A stretch of DNA of 49,610 nt from CAZRGV01 sp964599655 (GTDB lineage Bacteria; Planctomycetota; Planctomycetia; Isosphaerales; Isosphaeraceae): contig CAZRGV010000034.1 of assembly GCA_964599655.1 (NCBI GenBank), positions 1 through 49,610 of the forward strand, in the 5' to 3' direction. Below are positions 37,601-46,019 of the stretch, piece after piece (positions within the stretch are counted from its first letter, which is position 1; every line of letters begins with the position of its first letter). Position numbers and translations under genes: made by a program. The notes below the pieces were generated by a model that was given only the letters and a program-made list of their open reading frames with translations, was not told the origin of the DNA and did no database searches.

Positions 37601-39850
37601 ATGGTCGGATCAATCCGTCCGCTGGGCCTGGGATGGCTCGTCACCGCAGCTCTGTTGAGTCCTGAGTTCGCCCTTGGCGACGACCCAAAGTCTCCCCCCG
37701 ATGGTTCCAAGACCGAGCAGAAAGGCCAGGGGGCGCGTTTCGAGGATGTGCCAGAACCCTTTGTTCCTCTGCATCCAAGGACAACCGAGGACCGGGAACG
37801 GCTCGAGGCCCTTCGGCTGTTCACGGCCGCGCGTTCGATGGAAGACCAGAGGCAATGGAATGAAGCCATCGACCTGCTCGAACAGGCTCTGAAGAAAGAC
37901 CCGGGCTCAATCGCCATACTCCGCAGACTGAGTCGCCTGAATTATGCGCTCGGTCGGATCGATCAGGCAGTGAACTATAGCCAGAAGGTCATCGAGGCTG
38001 ACCCCGGCGACACGGCGACGCTCTCGCTGCTCGTGGGGCACTACCTGGAGCGGAAGAACGACCCGGCAGCGGCGGAGGCCTTGCTCAAGAAGATCCTGGC
38101 GAATCCCAACCTCGACAAGAATTCCGCCGGCGCCGTGCTGGCCTGGCGCGACCTCGGCGACCTTTACGCTGAGTTTCTGAACCAACTCGACAAGGCGGCT
38201 GATGCCTATGAAAAGGTGGTCCAGGCCCTCGACCAACGCGATGCCAACAAGATCTCCGAGGCCGATCAGCGACGGATTCTGCGGGGCGACGAAGCCGAGT
38301 CGTACCTACGGTTCGGCGAAGCCTTCCTCCGCGACAAAAGATACGACGACGCGATCCTGTCCTTTCAACGGGGGCTGGTCTATAACCCGAACCATGCCCA
38401 GATTCCTCGATTCCTGGCCGAGGCCTTGCTCAAGGCGGGTCGTGGAGACGAGGCGCTTCAGACCCTGGAATCCTACCTGAGACGCCAGCCTCAGGGTCGT
38501 GAACCTTACGAGCTGCTTGGCGAGATCCTGACGGTTCTCAAGCGTGGCGACGAGTTCCTGCCGCGCCTGGAAGCAGCGGCCAAGGCCGATCCCAAGAACG
38601 TCTCGCTCCAATTCGCGCTGGCGGAACTCTATCGCAAGGCGGGGCGGGATGCCGATGCCGACGCCTTGCTCCAGGATGTTCTCGCCAAGCAAGGCGATCC
38701 TCAGGTTTTTGGTCCGCTGTCGGCGTCGCTTCTCAAGGAGAAGAAGACCGAGGACCTGATCAAAATTCTTGGCGAGGCGATGGGAAAGCGGAATGTCGGT
38801 GGAGTCGAGGCGGTCCGTCCTCAGATCGAGGCGATCACCAATGATCCCGCGTACGCTGAGGAGGTTCTCGACACCGGGTTGAAACTGTTCAAGGCCGACC
38901 CGCCCAAGCTCACGAATGATGCCCGGCTCGTCCTGGCCTACATTGCCGGCAAGACCAAGAAGTTCGACAAACTGGTGGCCCTCGATCGCGTGGTCGTCGA
39001 GCGTGATCCCACGCCGGAAAGCTACCGGGAGCTTTTCACCGACCTGTTCCGCGCAGGTCAGTATCAAGAGGCTGGAAACGCGATTCGGGAGATGATCGAG
39101 AAATTCCCGGCCGAGAAGGATAAGGCCGAGACTTACGACGCTCTGGGGCGCAGCCGCTTCTTCGCCGGTCAAATCGAGGAGGCACTCGACGCCGCCCGTC
39201 AGGCCGAGAAACTGGACCCCAACAACACCGAGACGCTCCGCCTCATCGGTTTCCTGCTTGGCAGGCTCGGCCGCAACGAGGATGCCATCGCCCATTACAA
39301 GCAGGTTCTGACGAAATTCGCCAATGATGAGAAGGTCGAAAGCTGGGCGCGCTCGGGCCTTTCCGCGATTTATGTTAACATGGAGGATTACGCCAAAGGT
39401 GAGGCCGAGCTGGAAATTCTGCTTGCGAAGGATCCTGACGACCCTGGCGTCAACAACGATCTGGGCTACCTCTACGCCGATCAAGGCAAGAACCTGGAGA
39501 AGGCAGAGGGCATGATCCGCAAGGCCCTCGAAGAAGATCCGACCAATAGCGCCTATCTCGACAGCCTGGGCTGGGTCCTGTTCAAGCGGGGCATGCCGAA
39601 AGAGGCGCTCGAACCCCTGGAAAAGGCCGCCAAGGACACTAACGTCGACGCCACGATCTTCGACCACCTCGGCGACGTTTACTTCCAGCTTCAGCAGTAT
39701 GAGAAGGCCGAACAGTCCTGGAGGAAGGCCGAGACGTTTGCGTCGAAGTCATCGCCGCCCGACAAGCGGCTTTCCTCAATTCGCAAAAAGCTCGATGAGC
39801 TTGATCGGCTCAAGCCACCACCAGAGACCGACTCGGGGACGAACCCTTGA
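37601..39850 (+). CDS. Secreted multi-TPR protein
   Basis: A 749-residue exported protein: a signal peptide (about 1-26, LGWLVTAALLSPEFALG), a short acidic linker, then tandem tetratricopeptide repeats across nearly the whole length (for example EAIDLLEQALKKDPGSIAILRRL, EALDAARQAEKLDPNN, EAIAHYKQVL, KAEGMIRKALEEDPTN). About a dozen units can be counted by their W/L/Y..G/A..P spacing. It ends in a Pro-rich tail. TPR arrays bind proteins, so it is probably a periplasmic or envelope assembly scaffold. A good GAGGAG lies 10 bases upstream of the start. Confidence 0.85.
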   Translation: MVGSIRPLGLGWLVTAALLSPEFALGDDPKSPPDGSKTEQKGQGARFEDVPEPFVPLHPRTTEDRERLEALRLFTAARSMEDQRQWNEAIDLLEQALKKDPGSIAILRRLSRLNYALGRIDQAVNYSQKVIEADPGDTATLSLLVGHYLERKNDPAAAEALLKKILANPNLDKNSAGAVLAWRDLGDLYAEFLNQLDKAADAYEKVVQALDQRDANKISEADQRRILRGDEAESYLRFGEAFLRDKRYDDAILSFQRGLVYNPNHAQIPRFLAEALLKAGRGDEALQTLESYLRRQPQGREPYELLGEILTVLKRGDEFLPRLEAAAKADPKNVSLQFALAELYRKAGRDADADALLQDVLAKQGDPQVFGPLSASLLKEKKTEDLIKILGEAMGKRNVGGVEAVRPQIEAITNDPAYAEEVLDTGLKLFKADPPKLTNDARLVLAYIAGKTKKFDKLVALDRVVVERDPTPESYRELFTDLFRAGQYQEAGNAIREMIEKFPAEKDKAETYDALGRSRFFAGQIEEALDAARQAEKLDPNNTETLRLIGFLLGRLGRNEDAIAHYKQVLTKFANDEKVESWARSGLSAIYVNMEDYAKGEAELEILLAKDPDDPGVNNDLGYLYADQGKNLEKAEGMIRKALEEDPTNSAYLDSLGWVLFKRGMPKEALEPLEKAAKDTNVDATIFDHLGDVYFQLQQYEKAEQSWRKAETFASKSSPPDKRLSSIRKKLDELDRLKPPPETDSGTNP

Positions 39851-40006
39851 CGGGTGTTCCCGCGTGATTGGTGGGTCTCGCTGGCCCGTCGATCGCTCGC
39901 CCCCCCCGTCAGGTCCCTCGAACCTTCCCAGCGTTAAAGTTCTGGTTCCGTCCAACCAAGGACGTTCGCCATCGATTCTCGATGACTCCAGGAGATGTGA
40001 TCGTTT

Positions 40007-40747
40007 ATGGCAGGGCACTCCCACGCAGCCAACATCATGCACCGCAAGGGCATCGTCGACGCCAAGCGGGGCAAGCTCTTCAGCAAGCTCTGCCGCGCCA
40101 TTTACGTGGCGGCGAAGAACGGCGGTGGCGATCCAGCCTCGAACATCCGGCTTCGTTACGCCATCGACAAAGCCAAGGCGGTTAGCTGCCCGAAAGACAA
40201 TATCGAGCGCTCGATCAAGAAAGCCACCGGTGAGCTTGGGGGCGAGAATTTCGAAGAGGTCATGTACGAAGGCTATGGCCCGGGCGGCGTCGCCGTTCTG
40301 TGTGAGGCACTGACGGACAATCGCAATCGCACGGCCAGCGAGCTGCGAAAGGCCTTCGAGGTCTGCGGCGGAAACCTCGGCGCCACGGGTTGCGTCAGCT
40401 ACCTCTTCGAGTTCAAGGGGCTGTTCCTCGTGCCCGCCAAGCACGTCTCCGAGGATCGGCTGATGGAAGTCGTTCTCGAAGCCGGGGCCGATGACCAGCA
40501 ACTGATTGGCGACTACTACGAGATCACCTGCGATCCCAAGGTGTTTGAAACGGTCCGCAAGGCCCTCGAAGACGCCAAGATCCCCGTCGAGAACGCCGAG
40601 ACGACCTACATTCCATCCACGACCGTTGACCTTGACGTGGAAAACGGCAAGAAGATGCTCAAACTTCGTGATATCCTCGACGAGAACGACGACGTCCAGA
40701 ACGTCTACGCCAACGACAACATTCCCGAAGAGGCCATGGCCTCCTGA
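40007..40747 (+). CDS. YebC/PmpR/TACO1-family protein
   Basis: A 246-residue member of the YebC family, with its hallmark opening MAGHSHAANIMHRKG, then RLRYAIDKAKAVSCPKDNIERSIKKA, YEGYGPGGVAVL and ALTDNRNRTASELRKAF, and the acidic C-domain. Members act as transcriptional regulators or, as shown for some, help ribosomes through proline runs. Which applies here cannot be told. AGGAG lies 13 bases upstream of the ATG, rather far. Confidence 0.92.
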   Translation: MAGHSHAANIMHRKGIVDAKRGKLFSKLCRAIYVAAKNGGGDPASNIRLRYAIDKAKAVSCPKDNIERSIKKATGELGGENFEEVMYEGYGPGGVAVLCEALTDNRNRTASELRKAFEVCGGNLGATGCVSYLFEFKGLFLVPAKHVSEDRLMEVVLEAGADDQQLIGDYYEITCDPKVFETVRKALEDAKIPVENAETTYIPSTTVDLDVENGKKMLKLRDILDENDDVQNVYANDNIPEEAMAS

Positions 40748-40864
40748 TTCGCCAGATCCAGTCCGATTGCCGCCCAGCGTCCTCGGCGATCGGATCGAGG
40801 ATTCGTCTGGGTGTCCGGCCGGCGATTTCCCCGGACGGGGCCGCATGACCGATCCCGCGGTCCG

Positions 40865-40893
40865 TTCACGGGCTGTCGTCTCTGTGGTATCGT
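40865..40893 (+). promoter_or_regulatory. Candidate promoter for dapL
   Basis: TTCACG (40865-40870), 17-base spacer, TATCGT (40888-40893), about 90 bases before the dapL start in the 236-base gap after the yebC-type gene. Confidence 0.4.
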
Positions 40894-40983
40894 CTGGACG
40901 CGCGTCGAACCTTGGTCCTGACGATTGGAGCGATTCTCGCCATCCGCGTGCGTGCGTCCCGCGGTCAGAAACTGGAACCCATC

Positions 40984-42153
40984 ATGCCGACGACATTCGA
41001 GAAAGCCGAGCGACTTCAGAAGCTTCCGCCTTACCTGTTCGCCGAGATCGACAAGAAAAAGAAGGCCGCGATCGCGGCGGGGCGGGACGTGATTAACCTT
41101 GGGGTGGGCGACCCCGACCGGCCCACCCCCGAGCCGATCATTCGGAGCCTACAGACGCACGTCGAGAACCCGGCCTTTCACCAGTACGCCCTCGACCAGG
41201 GTGCGCCGGAACTTCGTCAGGCGATCGCCCACTTCTGTAAGGCCCGTTACGGCCTGGACCTCGACGTCCACACTGAAATCCTACCCTTGATCGGCTCCAA
41301 GGAGGGGATCGCTCACTTCCCGATGGCCGTCCTGAACCCGGGTGACATCAGCCTGGTTCCTGACCCTTGTTACCCGGTCTATCGCAGCAGCAGCATGTTT
41401 GCTGGTGGCGATCCGTACACCATGCCACTGCTCCCCGATCGTGGCTTCCTTCCCGACCTCTCGGCGATTCCCGAGAGCGTCTGGTCCAAGGCCAGGCTGA
41501 TGTTCCTGAACTACCCGAACAACCCGACCGGAGGAACCGCCGATCTCGGCTTCTTCGAGCAAGTGGTGGACGTCGCCAGGAAGCACAATCTCGTTGTGGC
41601 GCAGGATGCCGCGTACAACGAGATGTATTACGAGACGCCGCCGCCGAGCATCCTGCAGATTCCGGGGGCCAAGGAGGTGGCGGTCGAGTTTCATAGCCTG
41701 TCGAAAACCTTCAACATGACCGGCTGGCGCGTGGGTTTCGCCATCGGAGGCGCTCCGATGATTGCTGCCCTCGGCCAGGTCAAGGCGAACACCGACTCCG
41801 GCATCTTCACGGCCATTCAATTTGCCGCCAAGACGGCGCTGGAACAGTACGAGACCCTCACCCCGCCGATTCGCGCCCTTTACAAGGAGCGTCGCGATGC
41901 CTTCGTCCTGGGCCTGAAGAAAATCGGCTGGGAGGTTCCAACCCCTCAGGCGACCTTCTACGTCTGGATTCCCTGCCGGGGCGGCATCAGCTCGATGGAC
42001 CTGAGCGCTCGACTGCTCGAAGAGGCCAGCGTGGTGACAACACCCGGCATCGGCTTCGGCAAGACGGCCGACGGCTACATCCGCGCCGCCCTGACGGTCG
42101 AGACGCCCCGGTTGCTCGAGGCCGTTGATCGCATCGCCAAACTCAAGCTGTGA
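40984..42153 (+). CDS. dapL: LL-diaminopimelate aminotransferase (DapL-type)
   Basis: A 389-residue class I/II PLP aminotransferase. It shows VINLGVGDPDRPTPEPI, FHQYALDQGAPELR, GSKEGIAHFPMAVLNPGD, FLNYPNNPTGG, and the Schiff-base lysine K241 in SLSKTFNMTGWRVGF with R249. The GVGDPD and SKEGIAH words are typical of the DapL branch that makes LL-diaminopimelate directly from tetrahydrodipicolinate, the route used by planctomycetes. Other class I aminotransferases are less likely. The folK fusion starts 25 bases downstream. Confidence 0.85.
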   Translation: MPTTFEKAERLQKLPPYLFAEIDKKKKAAIAAGRDVINLGVGDPDRPTPEPIIRSLQTHVENPAFHQYALDQGAPELRQAIAHFCKARYGLDLDVHTEILPLIGSKEGIAHFPMAVLNPGDISLVPDPCYPVYRSSSMFAGGDPYTMPLLPDRGFLPDLSAIPESVWSKARLMFLNYPNNPTGGTADLGFFEQVVDVARKHNLVVAQDAAYNEMYYETPPPSILQIPGAKEVAVEFHSLSKTFNMTGWRVGFAIGGAPMIAALGQVKANTDSGIFTAIQFAAKTALEQYETLTPPIRALYKERRDAFVLGLKKIGWEVPTPQATFYVWIPCRGGISSMDLSARLLEEASVVTTPGIGFGKTADGYIRAALTVETPRLLEAVDRIAKLKL

Positions 42154-42178
42154 TTCTTTTCGAACGCGAGGCCCCGCG

Positions 42179-43251
42179 ATGGGCAACCTGGCGCTGATCG
42201 GCCTGGGAAGCAATCTCGGCGACCGAAAAACGCATCTCGACGCCGCAGTGACGGCTCTGGCCGAAACGCCTGGCGTCGAGGTGCGCGCGGTCAGCCGTAT
42301 CCTTGAGACGGCTCCCGTTGGTGGGCCCTCGGGTCAAGGGGCCTTCCTCAATGCAACCGTGGCGCTGGAAACGACGCTGGACCCTTTCTCGCTGCTCGCA
42401 CAGCTCCAGCGGGTTGAGACGTCCGAGGGGCGCGTCCGACACGAGCACTGGGGGGAGCGCACCCTCGATCTCGATCTGCTTCTATTTGGCAACCAGATTC
42501 TCGATCTTCCTGGGCTAACGGTTCCGCACCCTCGGATGTTCGTTCGCCGGTTCGTCCTGGCTCCGTTGGCGGAGGTCGCGCCAAACGCCGTTGATCCGCT
42601 CACACGGCGGACGATCCTCGATCTNNNNNNNNNNCGATAGGGCGACGTAACTGGATCCTCGATCTGCTGGCCAACCTCGATCGCAGACCCAGTTACGTCG
42701 CCCTATCGGTACGTTCCGGCCCGCGTTCCGAACGCCGTCCCGTGCGCTCCGCGTTGTATCAACGGTTGGTCGAGGCGCTCGACGCCCTGGAGGCTCCGGA
42801 CGGCGGCAACGCGTCTTGGCCCTTCGACGAGAACGCCACAGAACGGACGAGCCCCGGGATTGAAGACGTCCTTGCCGCGATCGAGGAAGCGGCTGGCAAG
42901 ATCGAACGGGTGGCCCGATCGTGTCCGCCGGGGGAAAATCGCTGGCTCCTCACAGACTTCTGGCTCGATGCGTTCTACCTTGATGCTCGTCGCTGGTTCT
43001 CCTCGCCCGAAACACTCCACCAGTTCCGCGAACGGTTCCTCGAAGTCCGCCGCCGGACAATTCCGCCAACCTTCGTCGTGGTGGCCGAACCCAATTTCGA
43101 GCCGTTCCGTATGACTTCTACGGAACGCGACGAGCAACGTCCCATCGCGTCCGACACGCCAATCCTCCGGCTCCAGGGTTCTCGACCCGACGACCTCAGC
43201 GAGATCCTAGCCGCCTGCCAGGCGAGCCGAGCGGACGTGATCGTTCCTTGA
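42179..43251 (+). CDS. folK: HPPK (FolK) fused to a P-loop-less deoxynucleoside-kinase-like domain
   Basis: Residues 1-about 148 are 6-hydroxymethyl-7,8-dihydropterin pyrophosphokinase of folate synthesis (LIGLGSNLGDRKTHLD, GAFLNATVALETTLDP, RTLDLDLLLFG, VPHPRMFVRRFVLAPL). The annotated gap (42625-42634) breaks the frame, but removing bases 42625-42665, which hold the Ns, a 20-base fold-back copy and a repeated GATCCTCGATCT, gives one 344-codon reading frame to the stop at 43251. The second part (LANLDRRPSYVAL, then WLLTDFWLDAFYLDARRWF and RRRTIPPTFVVV) follows the pattern of deoxynucleoside kinases, but the G-x-x-x-x-G-K-[ST] loop is missing (PSYVALSVRSGPRSERR). It is probably catalytically dead. 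FolK/dNK fusions are, I believe, known elsewhere. Confidence 0.75.
42635..42708. repeat. 20-bp inverted repeat abutting an N gap (likely assembly artefact)
   Basis: CGATAGGGCGACGTAACTGG (42635-42654) is the exact reverse complement of 42689-42708. The first arm starts at the end of the Ns and is followed by a second copy of GATCCTCGATCT, whose first copy ends just before the Ns (42613-42624; second copy 42654-42665). This looks like a fold-back read end joined at a gap, not genomic structure. Confidence 0.8.
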
Positions 43252-43339
43252 GGGAGATTGCCCTCGGGGACGTCGACTTTAATAATGCGTTCACAAAGCG
43301 GGCAGGAGCTTATCCGACGCGGGAAGCGAGTTGACGGCC

Positions 43340-43843
43340 ATGGCCAAGAAGGATAAAGCCACGAAGACGCCCAAGGGCCAGCCGGAGGGCCCCTCCATCC
43401 AGGTCGTCGCGCGAAACCGCCGGGCGCGCCACGAGTTTGACCTCCTCGAGAAGGTCGAGGCCGGAATCGTCCTGACGGGGACCGAAGTCAAGAGCCTCCG
43501 CAACGGAAAGGCCAGCTTGGACGAAGCTTACGCCGGCCTGGAAAATGGCGAAGTCTGGCTCTACGGCTGCGACATCCCGGAATATCTTGAAGCCAACCGG
43601 ATGAATCATAAGCCGAAACGTCCGAGGAAGCTGCTTCTGCATCGCCGAGAGATCGACAAGGTCGCTGCCAAGGCGACCGAGAAAGGTCTGACGCTCGTGC
43701 CGCTCCAGATCTACTTCAAGAACGGCATCGCCAAGGTCGAGATCAGCGTCGCTCGCGGTCGAAAAACCTACGACAAGCGTGAGGCCCTCAAGAAGCAAGA
43801 CGCCAAGCGAGAGATGGACCGAGCCCTGCGTCGGAATCGTTAA
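43340..43843 (+). CDS. smpB: SsrA-binding protein SmpB
   Basis: A 167-residue tmRNA partner needed for trans-translation ribosome rescue. The beta-barrel core has VARNRRARHEFDLLEK, GIVLTGTEVKSLR, GKASLDEAYAG, GEVWLYGCDIPEY and KRPRKLLLHRREIDK, and the basic C-tail (RGRKTYDKREALKKQDAKRE, ending RRNR) is intact. The N-terminus is longer than usual by about 15 Lys-rich residues. Of the in-frame starts, ATG 43340 is used. It is the last plus gene before the convergent cytochrome gene. Confidence 0.95.
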   Translation: MAKKDKATKTPKGQPEGPSIQVVARNRRARHEFDLLEKVEAGIVLTGTEVKSLRNGKASLDEAYAGLENGEVWLYGCDIPEYLEANRMNHKPKRPRKLLLHRREIDKVAAKATEKGLTLVPLQIYFKNGIAKVEISVARGRKTYDKREALKKQDAKREMDRALRRNR

Positions 43844-43862
43844 CCTCGGGGCATCTCGGAAA

Positions 43863-43894
43863 GAGCCCCCGTCGAACCGTCCTGTTCGGGGCTC
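43863..43894. terminator. Bulged hairpin between smpB and cytochrome gene
   Basis: GAGCCCC (43863-43869) pairs with GGGGCTC (43888-43894), with an inner GAAC/GTTC stem across a 4-base bulge. It lies 20 bases after the smpB stop and touches the stop of the convergent cytochrome gene. A shared terminator is likely. Confidence 0.6.
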
Positions 43895-44348
43895 AAGGGG
43901 AGCGCAAGGCCTCGGGGACGGGCCGGCCGGCGAGGTGGTAGACCCAGGCGGCAAGGGCCTTGAGCTCCTGCTTGTTGTAGGTTCCTTCCCAGGCGGCCAT
44001 CGAGGTGCGAGGAACCCCCTTCGCAATGACGCGGAGCACTTGCTCGGGCTGTTCGCCATGGATCCATCGATCGTCGGTGAGGTCGCCTGGAGGGGGCTGG
44101 CCGACCGTGGAGGCGATCGGGCCGTCGCCCCGACCGGTCGTCCCGTGGCAGCTCACGCAACGGGTCAGATACAAGGCCCGGCCGTTGACCAGGAGCGGAT
44201 CATCGGCGATTTCCTCCGGAGGCGGACCAATCGTGGGCCGGAAGACGATGGCCGCGATCACGCCCAGCACAACCAGCAGAACCATGCCGAACACAATCCA
44301 CCGCGAGACAGCCGGATTGCTCTCCGGCTTTGGGATGTTCTCATCCAA
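43893..44348 (-). CDS. Membrane-anchored monohaem cytochrome c
   Basis: 151 residues: a short N-tail, one membrane helix (about 17-36, RWIVFGMVLLVVLGVIAAIV) and a class I cytochrome domain with the haem motif CVSCHG (64-69) and a likely axial Met (M117 in RTSMAAW). The helix is a membrane anchor facing the haem domain outside. The start is taken as TTG at 44348 because AGGAG lies 8 bases upstream; no ATG precedes the membrane helix. It could be a subunit of a respiratory or alternative oxidase complex, but no such genes flank it. Confidence 0.75.
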   Translation of the reverse strand: MDENIPKPESNPAVSRWIVFGMVLLVVLGVIAAIVFRPTIGPPPEEIADDPLLVNGRALYLTRCVSCHGTTGRGDGPIASTVGQPPPGDLTDDRWIHGEQPEQVLRVIAKGVPRTSMAAWEGTYNKQELKALAAWVYHLAGRPVPEALRSP

Positions 44349-44434
44349 TATTGAGGCTCCTGACGAGATTCGAACGGCTCGCGAAACGCCCCGCCGTTCC
44401 GGGTCGTTCGAGGCAGGTTCGTCGGCGGATCGTC

Positions 44435-44480
44435 CTTGTGATCGTGCCCCATGTAAAGCATGGGGCGCGATCGCGACAAG
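44435..44480. terminator. Strong hairpin downstream of the lactonase
   Basis: A long stem built of GCCCCATG paired with CATGGGGC, extended by GATCG/CGATC and CTTG/CAAG with small bulges, around a 5-base loop TAAAG. It lies 30 bases past the stop of the lactonase (minus strand), between that gene and the cytochrome. It probably stops lactonase transcription. No T-run. Confidence 0.6.
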
Positions 44481-44510
44481 ATCCCCGAGACTCAAGATGG
44501 CCCGGTGAGT

Positions 44511-45716
44511 TTACTTCGCCAGCGGCAGGAACTTCACGCAGACGGGCGAACCGACCTCAACCTCGCTTCCCGTCAGTGAGAGTTGTCCGGTTTTCGGATC
44601 GATGCGGAAGGCAACGATGTTATTGGTGCCCTGGTTGGCGGCCAGGATGATCGTGCCGGTGGGATCGATGCCGAAGTTGCGAGGCGTTTTGCCGCCCGTG
44701 AGCTGATGCCCGGCGGCTTTCAGGCGGCCGGTGTTGGGCTCGATCTCGAAGATTGCGAGGCTGTCGTGGCCGCGGTTCGAGCCGTAGAGAAAACGGCCCG
44801 AGGGGTGGACCTGGACCTCGGCGGTGTAGCTGACCCCTTTGAAGTCGCCAGGCAACGTGGAAATTGTCTGGATTTCCTTGAGCGTGCCGCGTTCTGGGTC
44901 GTAGTCGAAGGCGGTGATCGTCGATTGAATCTCGTTGATGACGTAGGCGTGGCGCCCGTCGGGATGGAAGGCGAAGTGGCGAGGACCCGCGCCGGGAGCG
45001 ACGGAGGTCGAGGGCGGATCGTTGGGCACGAGACGTCCGTTCTCCGGTTCGAAGCGGTAGACGAGCAGCTTGTCGAGGCCGAGGTCGGCGGCGGTGGCGA
45101 GGCGGTTCGCCTTGTCAAGGTTGATGGAATGGGCGTGTGGGGCCTCCTGCCGCCTCGGGTTCACGCTCGACCCGACATGCTGCACGAAGGCGGAGGCGTC
45201 GCGCAGGCGACCGTCGGCGTCGATCGGTAAGACCGCGACACTTCCTCCCCCATAGTTGGCCACCAGCGCGTTCGTTCCGGCGGAGTCAACGACCACGTAG
45301 CAAGGGCCTGAGCCACCCGACGACTTCTGGTTCAAGAGGGTCAGCGAGCCGTCCTCGGGGTTGATCGCGAAGGCGCTGACGGCTCCGGCTTTCTTGCCAT
45401 CGAAGCTGCTGACCTCGTTCACGGCGTAGAGATGTCGGTGGTCCGGATGGATGGCGACGAACGAAGGATCGGTAATTTTCGCGGCGAGCCTGGGCTCGGT
45501 CATCTTACCCGACGCAAGGTCGAGATCGAGGTGGTAGATCCCCTGGCTCTTGCCCTGAGAGTAGGTTCCGACATAAACCCTAAAGCTCTTGAGGTCCGCG
45601 GCATCGGGGCCGTCCACACCAGGCTCCTTCGCGGTCGCGGGCTGCGAGGACACGATGGCAAGTGAGAGGGCCGCGAACATCGGATAGCAAACAGTTCGGT
45701 ATCGAGGTTTCGTCAT
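44511..45716 (-). CDS. Exported 6-phosphogluconolactonase-type lactonase (beta-propeller)
   Basis: A 401-residue protein with a signal peptide (about 1-29, ending ATA-K) and a seven-bladed propeller of the YbhE/Pgl-lactonase family. Family signatures: VYVGTYSQGKSQGIY, DPSFVAIHPDHRHLYAVNE, GSGPCYVVVDSAG, LVANYGGGSVAVLPI, GPRHFAFHPDGRHAYVINE and GKTPRNFGIDPTG. The signal peptide argues against the cytosolic pentose-phosphate role and for an extracytoplasmic lactone or sugar-related enzyme. GGAGG lies 9 bases upstream of the start, and a good promoter precedes it. Confidence 0.85.
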   Translation of the reverse strand: MTKPRYRTVCYPMFAALSLAIVSSQPATAKEPGVDGPDAADLKSFRVYVGTYSQGKSQGIYHLDLDLASGKMTEPRLAAKITDPSFVAIHPDHRHLYAVNEVSSFDGKKAGAVSAFAINPEDGSLTLLNQKSSGGSGPCYVVVDSAGTNALVANYGGGSVAVLPIDADGRLRDASAFVQHVGSSVNPRRQEAPHAHSINLDKANRLATAADLGLDKLLVYRFEPENGRLVPNDPPSTSVAPGAGPRHFAFHPDGRHAYVINEIQSTITAFDYDPERGTLKEIQTISTLPGDFKGVSYTAEVQVHPSGRFLYGSNRGHDSLAIFEIEPNTGRLKAAGHQLTGGKTPRNFGIDPTGTIILAANQGTNNIVAFRIDPKTGQLSLTGSEVEVGSPVCVKFLPLAK

Positions 45717-45779
45717 GTCAGGGAACCTCCGTTGTCAGTCGATATCCAACGATGAAGACGGCCAGCATGCCGCGGACTG

Positions 45780-45808
45780 ACTCTACTCGCCCCATGGCGG
45801 GTTGTCGA
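45780..45808 (-). promoter_or_regulatory. Candidate promoter for the lactonase
   Basis: Minus strand: TCGACA (45803-45808), 17-base spacer, TAGAGT (45780-45785), about 65 bases before the lactonase start, in the divergent 303-base gap that also carries the DUF1549 promoter. Confidence 0.5.
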
Positions 45809-45880
45809 GCGTGCTCAGATCCTTGAGAACGACTGGGTTGGGTCGCGAGCAACCGCGTCGCGATTGTGTTGATCGGTTGT

Positions 45881-45908
45881 TTGATTTCGAGGAACCTTCG
45901 AGTACCAT
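45881..45908 (+). promoter_or_regulatory. Candidate promoter for the DUF1549/DUF1501 pair
   Basis: TTGATT (45881-45886), 16-base spacer, TACCAT (45903-45908), about 110 bases before the 46020 start. The remainder of the 45717-46019 gap shows no gene. Confidence 0.45.
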
Positions 45909-46019
45909 GGAGCCGATACGATTGTGGTCGAGGACTACACTCCTCGCGCTCGACCCCGCCCGATCGGTGAGACGCTCCTGAATCTCACCCCGCCCTGGTT
46001 GGAAGGAGAGCTTCGCACG

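Noticed and set aside
38306..39667. A 453-codon minus frame opposite the TPR gene
   Set aside because: Shadow of the regular TPR codon pattern, with no domain of its own.
42635..42708. The 20-bp inverted repeat as a natural terminator or att site
   Set aside because: It starts exactly at the N block and removing it restores the folK reading frame, so an assembly artefact is the better explanation.
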